Positions 36,650-46,974 of a DNA stretch of 64,000 nucleotides are shown here, piece after piece. The notes under the pieces were generated by a model. The model worked only from the letters and a program-made list of their open reading frames with translations, made no database searches and was not told the origin of the DNA. The DNA is from Ascarosepion bandense (taxonomy: Eukaryota > Mollusca > Cephalopoda > Sepiida > Sepiidae): NCBI GenBank assembly GCA_037127315.1, contig JBBBDQ010000403.1, positions 2,080,001 to 2,144,000 on the forward strand, written 5' to 3'. Positions within the stretch are counted from its first letter, which is position 1; each line of letters opens with the position of its first letter. Both the position numbers and the translations under genes were made by a program.

Positions 36650-36985
36650 CATGAATTTACCCGTGCTACTAGAGTGGCATCTAAATAGCAACCTTTTACC
36701 GTCAAAATAGCCAAATTTAAGCGCCACTTCTACTCTTTCTGTTTTTTTCTTTCGCGTTTACCCCCTTTGAAACATCTTTCCATATAGCTGCTTTCCTGGA
36801 TAGCTACAATCTCCAAAAGTTTAAGTGCAACGTCAACTTCTATCTTCTTGATTCCCAACTTTCTCTCATCCTTTCTCCAACATTTCTGGTAACATGTTTC
36901 TTATTTCTTTTTCTTTTCTTTTCTCTCGCTGTAACCACCCCTCTGCGCATCAGTGGCTTAGAGTGAAAGGATCATTAAAAAGTTG
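36650..36985 (+). mobile_element. CR1/Jockey-group LINE 3' end, divergent
   Basis: CCCGTGCTACTAGAGTGGCA, then AGCGCCACTTCTACTC and a diverged UTR ending CAGTGGCTTAGAGTGAAAGG. This is an older copy than those at 18 kb and 32 kb. The A2-B2 intron lacks it at the paralogous position near 17690. Confidence 0.7.
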
Positions 36986-37206
36986 CCAATTTCTTGACTC
37001 AGTTGCGAAAGATGAACGACGACAAAAATGTTTTTCGAGTTGTAAGTCCGAAGATGAAGAAGTAAGGTTAAGAAGAAAATGCATTATTGGTAGAAATTTT
37101 TAAAAAGCGCTTTTCAACATTCTCTAAAGGTTATTCGGTATGACGGATACTCAATCAAGGACTGAATGTAGCTAGTGCGGTTCCTTTAGCATATAATATA
37201 AAAGGG

Positions 37207-37365
37207 GTCACCTCGAGGTGGTGGAAATGGCGATTTTATAAGCGCAGCCTAGATGTGGCACAAGGCCGAAAGTATGGGACACCCAGTGAGGCTCGAACTC
37301 ACTACTCAGTTTTAACTGATTCTAGTGAGACAAGCTTGCTAAACATTACACCACCTCGAAGTGAT
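37207..37365 (-). mobile_element. tRNA-derived SINE, family 2 (reverse copy of an inverted pair)
   Basis: On the minus strand it reads GTAATG, GCAAGCTTGTCTCACTAGAA, GAGTTCGAGCCTCACTGGG, ACTTTCGGCCTTGTGCCACA and GGCTGCGCTTATAAAATC. The plus strand starts CACCTCGAGGTGGTGG. This is the single-copy form of the unit amplified at 5505-10830. Confidence 0.82.
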
Positions 37366-37486
37366 GTAATGGTTAGCAAGCTTGTCTTGCTAGAACCATT
37401 GTAATTGAGTAGTGTGTTCGATCCTCACTGGGTGTCCCATACTTTCGGCCTTGTGCCACATCTAAGCTGCCCTTAGAAAATCTCCA
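37362..37486 (+). mobile_element. tRNA-derived SINE, family 2 (forward copy)
   Basis: GATGTAATGGTTAGCAAGCT, then GTGTTCGATCCTCACTGGG and ACTTTCGGCCTTGTGCCACA. It lies head to head with the previous copy, giving a long potential hairpin. The Helitron at 37490 begins immediately after it. Confidence 0.82.
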
Positions 37487-37489
37487 TAT

Positions 37490-37514
37490 TTAAACTTATT
37501 TATAAATGGAACTT

Positions 37515-37573
<59 letters not shown>

Positions 37574-38029
37574 CCGTTACTTATAGACTCCGAAACGGCT
37601 GAACCGATTTTCTTGAAAATTTACACATTTGTACTATAAGCGTCTGCGAGTGTTCTTAGCTAGGTTTTGTGTCGCGGTACCCCCAATAAATATCGAAAAT
37701 CGATAATGAAAAAAAATCGGGTTATAGAAGGAGTGGTCCGATTTTAATCAAATTTGATACACTCATAGACAAAGACATCAGAAACGATATTTAGAAGTTT
37801 CAATGTTGCAGTTCTTACAATAGTGCAGAAAATTTCATATCGATACCAGGAAATCAAAATTTGACTTACATCCATTCACTTTTCTTTCAGTCTTACGGTT
37901 TCAATTTAACTGGAAACAACTATTGCGTTTTAGTATTTTGTGCCAATTTCCAAAGAGTCTGAGCTCCAGGACCATGGATTAGTTTTAAAGCTTTCATTAC
38001 ACCCGAGCAACGCCGGGCTGTACTGCTAG
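37490..38029 (+). mobile_element. Non-autonomous Helitron 1
   Basis: It starts near TTAAACTTATTTATAAATGG, contains (GT)n, and ends ACACCCGAGCAACGCCGGGC followed by TGTACTGCTAG|T. The 3' end has the Helitron hallmarks: a short GC-rich hairpin (CCCG...CGGG) about ten bases before CTAG, then a T. The 5' TC is degraded (CATATT). No Rep/helicase coding is present. Confidence 0.85.
37509..37571. repeat. (GT)n microsatellite inside Helitron 1
   Basis: An almost perfect GT run of about 60 bp. The other two Helitron copies carry a shorter run at the same place, so the run is part of the element and varies in length between copies. Confidence 0.95.
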
Positions 38030-38582
38030 TAATATAAAGAGGCTTTAAATTTAAAAATGAATTAAATTTAAATATGAAATTATAATTTATTTGCTAGTGG
38101 TACATCTTATAAAACAAATAAAAATTTATGTTCTAACTGTTTATTAAACCAACCCATACAAATACGATGCAAATTTTCTCACGAGATATTTGAGTAGATT
38201 TTTCTCTTTTAATATAATGTTATTTGAAGTGATAAATAAGTGAAAATACAGCTCCATTGACAGGTAAATATAAATATTTCTAGATGGTAAGATGCCGGTT
38301 TCATAAAAACTGCTTGAAAGTATATAAATTCTGGACCTTCAAAAATCCGAGGCCCTCGAGAACGCAGGCCCATAGCATTTGCTAGTTTTATACTTGGTTA
38401 ATCCGATACAGCAGATAAATGGAGTCAATTGAATTGGCGATAAATATTGTGGTAAAAATTACTAAATTGAGGAGGCAATTATGACAAAATCATTATTAAA
38501 CAATAAAACGTCTTAAAAATGATTTTTATTCTTTAAAGGCTTATTTCTATTCCAACAAGATTGTTATATATAATCTACTCAC

Positions 38583-38693
38583 GAATTTCGCAGTTCCTTC
38601 CTTCAAAGTCTTCCTTACATATACAACGGTAGGTATTCTCTTCATTAGTACAGAACGCACCATTTTGGCAAGGTATGTTTTCGCAATAGTTAA
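38583..38693 (-). CDS. EGF exon B7
   Basis: A 111-bp exon, phase 1-1, donor ATTC|GTGAGT. It encodes YCENIPCQNGAFC, then NTYRCICK and DFEGRNC. Cysteine spacing is C-x4-C-x5-C-x8-C-x-C-x8-C. It belongs to the same subtype (NEENTYRC) as B2, and its flanks are nearly identical to those of B2 from about 38150 onward. The position before the third cysteine is Phe, so the O-fucose consensus seen in the other B exons is absent. Confidence 0.9.
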
Positions 38694-38981
38694 CTGTAGC
38701 GAATAAATTGAATTAGCTTTTCAACAACTTGCAAAAAATAGAAATCAATGAATTTGATTAATACATATGATATCTTTTTATTTTAATAGAAAGACTGAGA
38801 TATTCATATGGGGGAATGTTATAGATTTGATGAATACGAGATTGACTGCGTGACAAAAACAAAACTTCCGGTGTGAATGCCTGCAGTTATTGTTTCCGGG
38901 GTTGGGCTGTCGTAATTACTCACATAACTTTACAAAAGAAATGTGTTTATTTGTATTTATTTAAATTGGAAATCACGCGCG

Positions 38982-38982
<1 letters not shown>

Positions 38983-39047
<65 letters not shown>
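38983..39047. repeat. (CA)n microsatellite
   Basis: A nearly perfect CA run of about 64 bp in the intron between the EGF-like exon and B7. Confidence 0.95.
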
Positions 39048-39049
<2 letters not shown>

Positions 39050-40540
39050 CAGAAGCGCGTGTGCGCACATACACGGAGACAAAGATGTATCTATATTTAT
39101 ATACGACTGAATAACTTTAAGGCTAGAAAAATTGAGTATTAAATCTATTGTAGGATATCGTTATCTGCGCTATATAATCTTCTCGCAGTCGATGAAAATT
39201 ATGTTGCTTCATAATGGACAGACTCTCGACATTTACACAAACGTGGTTTCATATAATATGTCCTCAATTTACAAACATTTTCAAGTAACGATAAACATAA
39301 ATAATTTTCATTGTTTTTACATCAACAATAGGGTGATTAAATTGGCTATTAAAGAGGAATTTTGGATTGCTAGCAAAGCGTTGGTGGGGGAACCGCTAAG
39401 AAACACACTAGATAGGAAGTTGTGCAAAGCCATGCTCGCATATTTATTTTTAAAAAATAAACAAAATCGTATATGTGTCTTTAGGTTGTAAAATAATTTT
39501 TTAGAATTACAACAACTGCTACTGGTAACCTGTAGTCGTGTACTTCCTGGATGATGCGTAGATAAACCTATTCTTCCATCAGTCTTTTCTGGTGAGGTGT
39601 GTAGCTTGACATCAAACAGGATTAAAACCGAAACCTGTCATGATGAACATTCTTGTTGTGTCAACGACCATCTAGCACAATGAGGTAACCAGTACTCCAG
39701 TCAATGTCGTGGTGATAGTATTGTTGGCTGGATGCCTTCTTAAGTTAGGAGTCTATGATGGGTTTCAGGGAGCAAGTGAGAATAAGATAAAAATGAACAT
39801 TTATATTCATTATACAATCCATGTTCCAATCAATAGTTTCCTATTGAAAGAAATAAAAGAAAATTCATCTTCTCACTGCTTAAAGAAAAATACCCCTAGC
39901 CATTAATTACACTGCCGACCGCTAGGCGTCTTTTGACTTTTTCTTGGGTCTATGTTTACCATTTAAACATGTGTCTTCGTTCTCTGTACAATTGCCAATT
40001 TTTGTCATTCCATAAGAGCAAGTGATAATTTTCATTTTCCACGGGTTTACATTTATCGGGGGTTGATTTATATTTATACTGCTGAGGATTCATTTTCTGC
40101 GATTTATTTTTTGCTATGGATGTCTAAAAATGATGTGTGCGCATAAGGGTGTACAAAGGAGAAATGCACGTACAGATGTTGTGAAAAACTAATCAGACAG
40201 TGAATATCTGCTTGTCCGTCTGTCTATGAAGGGCTACTTCTTACAGTAGTCCATGAAGGGCTAATCTTTATAGGGGTTCATGACTCAAGGGTTCTGTGAC
40301 TAAAGTAGTCTTTGACTAACAAAAAAGGTTAATAACAACTGTCGTATACTGAATTCAATGGCTTGGCTAGAACGTTTCCTAACTATCCCTGATCATGGTG
40401 TGCTTTCAATTTATAGGGCGTCACCTGGGGTTCAACATGAAGCCACATGTCCATGACATACTATGCGTGAATATTTCTCTGGATTTTAATTTATTCATAT
40501 GAATGAACACTAGGCAGGGGCACAGCTGTGTAATTATCAC
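39048..40540. other. Intron, no supported feature
   Basis: Unique-looking intron sequence. A 119-codon plus-strand frame at 39132-39491 has no recognisable motif and an AT-driven composition; I do not call it a gene. Confidence 0.5.
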
Positions 40541-40541
40541 G

Positions 40542-40589
40542 CTCTTCTTCTTCTTCTTCTTCTTCTTCTTCTTCTTCTTCTTCTTCTTC

Positions 40590-40641
<52 letters not shown>

Positions 40642-40642
40642 T
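40542..40642. repeat. Compound (CTT)n(AAT)n microsatellite
   Basis: About 50 bp of CTT followed by about 50 bp of AAT, ending 35 bp from the splice donor of the EGF-like exon. The CTT part may be the tail of an otherwise lost GAA-tailed LINE on the minus strand. Confidence 0.92.
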
Positions 40643-40677
40643 TTGAAAATATTCAAGTGAAGAATAATTTTACTTAC

Positions 40678-40864
40678 TTATAATTGGCTTGCATTCCCCA
40701 GAAACAAGTCTGTAATCAGTTTTACACACACACTGATATATTCCATTGACACTAAGACATTTGCTTCTGTAGTCACATGGTTTCAGCGGTTCGAAATGAA
40801 TCTTCCCGCCAGAAAGGCAAACGGCTTTCACGCTGCAGTCACTGGAAACCATTTCTGTGTTTGG
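40678..40864 (-). CDS. Exon: EGF-like, precedes the EGF array
   Basis: A 187-bp exon, phase 0 to 1, with acceptor AATTCTAG|CCAAAC and donor ATTATAA|GTAAGT. The 62 residues contain SSDCSVKAVCLSGG, then KPCDYRSKC, YQCVCKTDYR and SGEC. The second half (C-x5-C-x8-C-x-C-x9-C) is EGF-like; the first half has two extra cysteines. Phase 0-1 makes it the adaptor that converts the TIL exon (ending phase 0) into the phase 1-1 EGF series. It appears once only and is not part of the duplicated A/B unit. A CTT/AAT microsatellite begins just beyond the donor. Confidence 0.82.
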
Positions 40865-40948
40865 CTAGAATTTAAAACAAAGTTACAATTAAAGTCACAA
40901 AAATATGTTTTTATTTTTTTGTGGGGGAGGCGATTACATTATAAACAG

Positions 40949-41065
40949 GCTTACGGCCTATCATGTTGAATACACCGGTTCTCGCTCGATCACCGAAATT
41001 AAGCAACGTTGAACCTAGTCAGTACTTAGATGGGTGACCACTTGGGAATACCAGATGCTGTAAGC
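40949..41065 (+). pseudogene. 5S rRNA-like sequence 1
   Basis: 117 bp reading GCTTACGGCC, TGTTGAATACACCGGTTCTC, GATCACCGAAATTAAGCAAC, GTCAGTACTTAGATGGGTGA and GGAATACCAGATGCTGTAAG. It spans the whole 5S RNA, including the internal promoter region. Changes near the start (GGCCTATCATG) and in the central arm, and the lack of a following T run, point to a pseudogene. Twelve bases later a family 1 SINE starts in the same direction. Confidence 0.88.
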
Positions 41066-41077
41066 GTTTAGTGACGG

Positions 41078-41265
41078 ATGTACGTTGTGGTGCAGTGGAT
41101 ATCTTCTTCGGAAAGAGAAATCGGTGAGCCGAGTTCGAATTCCAGTTGAAGACCTTGCATTCAATTAAGCACTGGTACCCTTGGGAAAGGTATTAATCCG
41201 TCATTTCCCTCCAGTTATGGGTTAAATAACAAGCGTAAAACTTGGGGATCCTGCTCTTAATAAAC
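41078..41265 (+). mobile_element. tRNA-derived SINE, family 1, with altered 3' part
   Basis: GTACGTTGTGGTGCAGTGGA, GAGCCGAGTTCGAATTCCAG and TATGGGTTAAATAACAAG, then AACTTGGGGATCCTGCTCTT instead of the usual 3' half. A similar 3' variant occurs at 48825-48985, so it is a subfamily. Confidence 0.75.
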
Positions 41266-41889
41266 AAATCCTAATGAATCTTGATACTCGAAAAGAAAAA
41301 TGTAAAAATAAAATAACCTTACCCAAAATTATTGGTTATGACCTTAAAATGATCCCATAAGGATAGATAGGTCGTTAAACTTCGAAACAAACAAACACAT
41401 GTTATAAACAATAGATATTTTGGAGTTAAGTATAAAGTAATAACGAAATTAGGGAAAGGAAAGTAGAGGGAAAAAGAGGACTTCAAATGACGACTTACCG
41501 CATTAAATAACCTCGCAATAAACCAGAAAAAAATAAACTCATGGAATAATATACGTACATGGAAGAATTTTATTGGCTGATTTCAAAATGGCTGAAACAC
41601 TTAAAAATCACACACACAAAAGAAAACAATCGCTAAAGCAAGAAGCATGACCGAATAATTCATAAAACGCGGCCAGCGAGATGAGAGTTTGTACTTGATC
41701 AACACAAGTGGGACTGTCTAGAGGGAAGAGTTTGATGTTTTAAAACCCGAAACTTTTAATGAAGCCAGTAAAACCTAACAAACGACGCGTCTTGGACATG
41801 TTACAAACTACAGTTCTTTTCCTTGATTATAATTTTACTCAACATTACGTTGAAAGAAACTTTATTAAATTTATTTATTCATTTGCATC

Positions 41890-42260
41890 TGATCAAAAAG
41901 TATCACGACTGGTGGCATAAAAAGAAAAAAGCACTGATGGAAGTATTACCGGAACTCCTTTTTCTGGGATAAGCTGCCGAGGTGAGTTCTCTTATTATAT
42001 TTGTTTTTGTTTTTTTTTGGTTTTTTTTGGTTTTTTCTCTGAGTCTTGAAATCCTTTTCCTTTCAAGTAAGATTTGATTTCTGAACAGAAAAAAAGTTGC
42101 AAGAGGCGAGATCAAGGGAATATGGTGGTTGTCAAACCTGAGGAAAATTTATGTTTGGCCAGAAAATGTTGCACAAAAAATGGTCACTTATGGGAAACTC
42201 TTTGAGGTGAGAGACCACACTCTGTACATTTCTCTTCCAAGCACCGCTATATATAGCCCA
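41890..42260 (-). pseudogene. Decayed mariner-type transposase fragment 1
   Basis: Minus-strand frames give PPYSLDLASCNFF and, after a stop, LKGKDFKTQR-like pieces. These recall the 'PPYSPDLAP.D...F..LK..L.GK.F' region ahead of the third catalytic residue of mariner transposases. Several frameshifts are present. Confidence 0.6.
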
Positions 42261-42699
42261 AGTGAGTAAGAACGCTATAAGCTAGTGCTCATGCGCGTCA
42301 GCGTTCAAACTTAATCGGTGTCTAGCGGCTTCATTTTGTAAACTTTAGCTTCGTTACCATAGCAACAGTACCGATACCTTTTGACTGGATCTCGTATTTG
42401 AATGTAAAATATAAGCATTTGAAAAAAAAACATGATTAGTAAAATTATTAAGTTTTATTAATTAATCCATAGTTGGAGAAAGAAGCAGTGAATTCACAGT
42501 TTTCTCAAGTGTATTTGCGTCGATAAAAGGGTTTGCATAGGCGCACCACCCCTACCTGTAAATAAGACAAACTACAGAAGTATTAACGACCCTCTCGTCA
42601 ATGGCCAGACGGTCGTTGAAGACGTTACTATCATTTGTAGTATGACAAAGTAAAAGTTTTCCAGGAAATCATAATCATCCTTCCGTGGAAATTCCACGG

Positions 42700-43400
42700 G
42701 TTCCGCTAGTTGAGATTATTTTGCAAAGACTTGAAGAAATAAAAATCCAAAAGAGCAATACCTAGTGAATATGACGGGTTTGGTAACACATCTCAGCCAA
42801 GCTAGAACAATTTTTGCCTGGTTTCCGAAGAAACGTGAGGTCTGGCATTATTCTGATGTAAAACAACACCTTTTCTATTCCACATTTCTGGACGTTTTTC
42901 TTGAAATACTGCCATTAATTTGTTCAGTTGATTGCAGTACTTTTCGGAATCAATTTTCTGTTGACTTCACAGAAGCTCACAGTACAATATGCCTTTCCAA
43001 TTCCATCAGATGCAGAACATGACATTCTAAGAATGAAATCCTGCTTTTGAGTGGCAAATGTTGGATCATGTTACTTAGTCCAGGATCCCTTTCGTTGAAT
43101 ATTGTGGTAAATGATCCGTTTCTCATTACCAGTCGCGAGTTGGTTAAAGAAAAAGAGTCATTCGTATTGCTTTTATGCAAAAAGGCAGATAGAAATGCGA
43201 TCCAAAGATTCTTTTTACTCCGATTGTTTGATATCCAAACATCTTAACGATTTGATTACCCAAACTTTACTAAGCCTTCATGGACGGTGGTCTTGATTTA
43301 ATCTAGTGTTTCTGCCAACTCCTGTGTTATACAATGCGGCTTATTTTAAAATAATGATTTGGTCGTCATCTGTAGTGAGGGAGGGGTCTGTCTGAGTGTT
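42700..43400 (-). pseudogene. Decayed mariner-type transposase fragment 2
   Basis: The minus strand shows FQEKRP-like sequence, then VVLHQNNARPHVSSETR, QKLF, a stop, DVLPNPSYS and DFYFFKSLQ. This is the conserved 'H.DNARPH' plus 'L.HPPYSPDLA..D...F..L' block. Many stops; inactive. No terminal repeats could be paired with confidence. Confidence 0.7.
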
Positions 43401-43479
43401 CTTCATTAATAAGGCTTCAATCACCCAACTTAACGAACTACTTCCTTACAGTTCTGTCAGCTAAAGAACTCTCACCGTA

Positions 43480-43792
43480 AACAGTCAGTCAGTTAAGTGC
43501 CATACATGATACACGCTTGGACGATCATGTCTCGAAAGAGACATGACTGACTGGGCAGAAGATTATCCCGCAGTAGGTTGCCATTGCTTTCTGCGGTAGA
43601 CTGGTTGCCGAAAAAGGCTATAGAACCCAATCTGTCATGTTATTTAACCTATAACTGGAAGGAATAGACGGATTAATACCTTTCCCAAGGGTATTTGCTC
43701 GTAAGTGAATGCAATGAATTCAGCTGGAATTCGAACTCGGCTCCCCGATTTCTCGTTCCGAGCCGATATCCAATGCACCACAACGCACTTTC
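43480..43792 (-). mobile_element. tRNA-derived SINE, family 1
   Basis: A near full-length reverse copy: TCAGTTAAGTGCCATACATG at the left, TTCGAACTCGGCTCCCCGAT and CACCACAACGCAC at the right. Confidence 0.85.
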
Positions 43793-43872
43793 TTTTTTCG
43801 TTTTAGCGTTTCTTTCCATTTGTTTATGTTTTCATAAAGTGAATGAATAAAGATGTTTTCTCGAAGACATCA

Positions 43873-44147
43873 TCAGTCAGTTGAGTGCCATACGTGATAC
43901 ACGCTTGGGCGATCATGTCTCGAAAATGACTTGACTGACTAGGCAGAAGATTATCCCTCAGTAGGTTACCATTGCTTTCTGTGGTAGACTGGTTGCTGAC
44001 CAAGGCTATAGAACCCAATTCGCCCTATTATGTAACTCATAACTGGAGGGAAGAGACGGATTAATACCTTTCCCAAGGGTATTTGCGCGTAAGTGAATGC
44101 AATGAATTCGGTTGGAATTCGAACTCGGCTCTCAACGCACATCTCGT
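43873..44147 (-). mobile_element. tRNA-derived SINE, family 1, head truncated
   Basis: Same layout as the copy 80 bp before it, but the head after GAACTCGGCTCTC jumps directly to CAACGCAC, losing the A-box-like part. Confidence 0.82.
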
Positions 44148-44539
44148 CCGCAAACAGTACGTATCTATTTTGTTGCTTGCGATGCACATACACGGACGAA
44201 GAACAATTGTGTATTGGTATGGTTTACGGGAGTGGAAGCGTCGAGAGTCGGTAAAGGAGAATTAGGTAGATATGCGAAACATACTTCCCCTTTTACGGTA
44301 ATAAGAAATCAGCCAGCATCAAAAATGTATTTTATAATCTTCCATTTTCATAGGGATTCAAAATGAACACGAAATCAGTTTGAGTTTTGTTTAACGGCAT
44401 ATCAACCTCTGTTGGTTATTTAATGTCAATAAGGCAGGGTTTTAAGGTTTTAAGTTATTTTTTAAAATGTTCGGTTATATTTAGTTACATTTTGATGAAA
44501 TTTTTAATTTTTTAATTTTAGAAAAATGAAGATGTCTTC

Positions 44540-44715
44540 TAGTTTTGTATTAAAAATGTATTATGGTAATAATTTTTTTCTTCAAAAATGTATTATGACA
44601 ATTACATTTTTCCTTCAAAAATGTGTTATGGTTATATTTTTTTTCTTCAAAAACGTATTGTTGGTAATATTTTTTCTTCAAAAATGTATATTTTTCTATA
44701 AAAGTTTAATTTTAT
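44540..44715 (+). repeat. Degenerate minisatellite of about 35 bp
   Basis: CTTCAAAAATGTATTATG recurs with variations four to five times (44580, 44612, 44646, 44679). AT-rich open frames across it are repeat artefacts. Confidence 0.75.
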
Positions 44716-45021
44716 GTATATATTTCTATAAAAATCTATTTTTATACTTTCATAATGTTTTGACCCCAGTTTGAAGGTTAACTATTTGCTCATAGCTGGG
44801 ACCCTAACAAGTGTTACCACTCCGGGTCAGGGTAGACCTGGGAGCAACAGCAATTAAGAGTTGGTTCCATGCTCCTCACAACCTCCCAATAAGAAGCCTT
44901 GCTGCCGGATGCAGTTTACCGTCATTACCCAGAACCAACAAGAAATAAGTAATTTTAAGCTAAAATTCGCAAAACGAGATAGTTTGAAGTGTGCTCTAAT
45001 CGAAAATGTAAACATATTATA

Positions 45022-45559
45022 TCTAAACTTATTTATAAATGGAACTTTGTCTGTGTGTGTATGTGTGTGTGTGTGTGTCCGTTACTTATAGACCCCGAAA
45101 CGGTTGAACCGATTTTATTGAAAATTTACACGGTTGTACTATAAGCGTCTGCGAGTGTTCTTAGCTAGGTTTTTGTCGAGGTACCCCCAATAAATATCGA
45201 AAATCGATAATCGAAAAAATTGGGTTGTAGAAGGAGTGGTCCGATTTTAATCAAATTTGATACACTCATAGACAAAGACATAAAAAACGATATTCAAAAG
45301 TTTCAAGGTTGCAGTTCTTACAATAGTGCAGAAAATCGATAATATATTTATATATATATATAAAAAGCAAGATGTTTGTGTGTGTGTGTGTGTGTGTGTA
45401 TCTGTTTATCTGTCTATGTCCTTAATAAAAATTCACAATTTTTATCTGATTCTCACCAAACTTCACAAAAATATTCTTTAAGCTGAGTCTAAGCTCTAAG
45501 ACCATGGATTAGTTTTAAAGCTTTCATTACACCCGAGCAACGCCGGGCTATACTGCTAG
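45022..45559 (+). mobile_element. Non-autonomous Helitron 2
   Basis: A well-formed copy. It begins A|TCTAAACTTATTTATAAAT and ends ACACCCGAGCAACGCCGGGC followed by TATACTGCTAG|T. It carries a GT run and a second GT run with an AT stretch in the middle. It gives the cleanest view of both termini. Confidence 0.88.
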
Positions 45560-45831
45560 TCTGTTGATAAATTTAACGTGCTCTAATGTGTTGGTACATG
45601 AATTACTAACAATCGGCAGGAACTTGCCGGGTAACCCAATATTTATCTCGTGCACCATAACCTTATGTTTCTTCATGTATTTTCTTAAAAAGAAAAAAAA
45701 AACTTGGCAATATATTAATTTATATTCAAGTATTTGTTTCGTTTGTTGTTGCTTTCCATCATTCAATATCAGTTTGCGGGACAAGTGAATAGAACGAACC
45801 CAACGGGATTTGAAACTCGACTCCCCGAATA

Positions 45832-46149
45832 ATAATTGTAAATGAAAATAGAATTTTTTTTTTGTTGTTGTTAATATTGCACAATAACATCTGCATCAGA
45901 TGAATTTAAAAATATTTAATAATTACCTATATTACAGTTTCATGAATAAAAGAATGAAGACAATTTAGGGTGATTCGGACGAGTTCATTTTTGATTCCTT
46001 GTCTTTTAAAATTTACAACGTAATAATAACAAAAGAACCATTCTATTTTCATTTAGAATTATCCACTTGGCAATAAATACCAAAAATAGTATGAAATACA
46101 TTATTTCTTTTAAAAGACTGGGGTGGCCTAATAATTATGGCCGGTAGTG
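45832..46149. mobile_element. Tc1/mariner-type MITE (one complete arm)
   Basis: The right end reads GGGGTGGCCTAATAATTATG followed by GCCGGTAG. The left part (ATAATTGTAAATGAAAATAG) is the inverse of the right-arm stretch at 46045-46070. A sister copy at 59451 has the complementary complete left arm. No transposase. Confidence 0.65.
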
Positions 46150-46171
46150 AATTTGTCTTGCAAAAACTTAC

Positions 46172-46362
46172 CAGCATATACATATTCTGATACATGCAAC
46201 CACAGGAAGAAGCTGGTATACATCTTCCATTCATACGAACGAAATTGTATCGGCACACGCAAGCCTCATGGTAGGTATTACATTTTGGTTCGCGATCTGT
46301 GCATGTTGCTTCGCAGGTCGGAGCTCTGGCTTGGTACTCCTCATTGGCAGAACATTTAATTA
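46172..46362 (-). CDS. Exon: TIL (trypsin-inhibitor-like cysteine-rich) domain
   Basis: A 191-bp exon, phase 1 to 0, with acceptor TTTACAG|TAATT and donor ATGCTG|GTAAGT. It encodes KCSANEEYQ, TCEATC, PKC, ACVCRYNFVRMNGRC and ASSCGC. The C-x-C-x-G-rich end followed by a CGC signature is typical of a TIL domain placed after C8. Joining the C8 exon gives G|TA = Val, so the reading frame VIKCSANEE is continuous. In this family the TIL module closes one VWD-C8-TIL assembly. A Tc1/mariner-type MITE sits 22 bp from the splice donor. Confidence 0.88.
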
Positions 46363-46379
46363 CTGTAAAAAATAAAAAG

Positions 46380-46935
46380 AAGAAAAAACGTCATAAAAGA
46401 TGAGGCAACCAAGGTGGCTTTGCAGTCATGTATAGTGTTATGACCGAAGAGCTATAGAAAGATAACACGGGCTCGGATGTAAGGTTGAATAGTATATTCT
46501 CGGAAAACGTTGTTCAAGGTAAACGTGGACTGGAGAGTACTTTCTCTCGCAGGCGTCCTGACTCACTAATTCACTCTGTGGTTACTACTCAGTGACTCAG
46601 AGTTGGTACCAATATTATAAAGGTGTGGACGAGTCCATTTGTAAGTAGATCCCCACAATATATAGATAGTTTGGAACATTATCAACCGGTGATCATTTGA
46701 GTGGACAGGGGATTTAACTTGAAGCTATTTCTAACTGTACTTATCTGCTACGTTAAGCGCCGCTTTTATCAAAACCTTCAATCATATCGTGTACATTTGG
46801 ATGCTCTGCATGTACCTGGTACACCCATAACACACTGGATGACATGATGGTTATATTAGGTTTAGTATATTTGTATCTAAGCATTATTTTCTTAGCCTGT
46901 TTATCTCTCACTCAATAATAATAATAATCATCATC
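46380..46935. other. Intron, no supported feature
   Basis: Unique-looking sequence between the TIL exon and the LINE copy. A short AATAATAATAATCATCATC tract ends it. Confidence 0.5.
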
Positions 46936-46974
46936 ATCAGCAGCAGCAAACAAAGACAATTGTTGGTCCTGAAA

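Noticed and set aside
39132..39491. 119-codon plus-strand frame
   Set aside because: No recognisable motif, intronic position, opposite strand to the host gene and no homologous copy in the window.
40949..41065. Functional 5S rRNA gene
   Set aside because: Several changes in conserved arms, no T-run terminator directly after, and isolated position in an intron.
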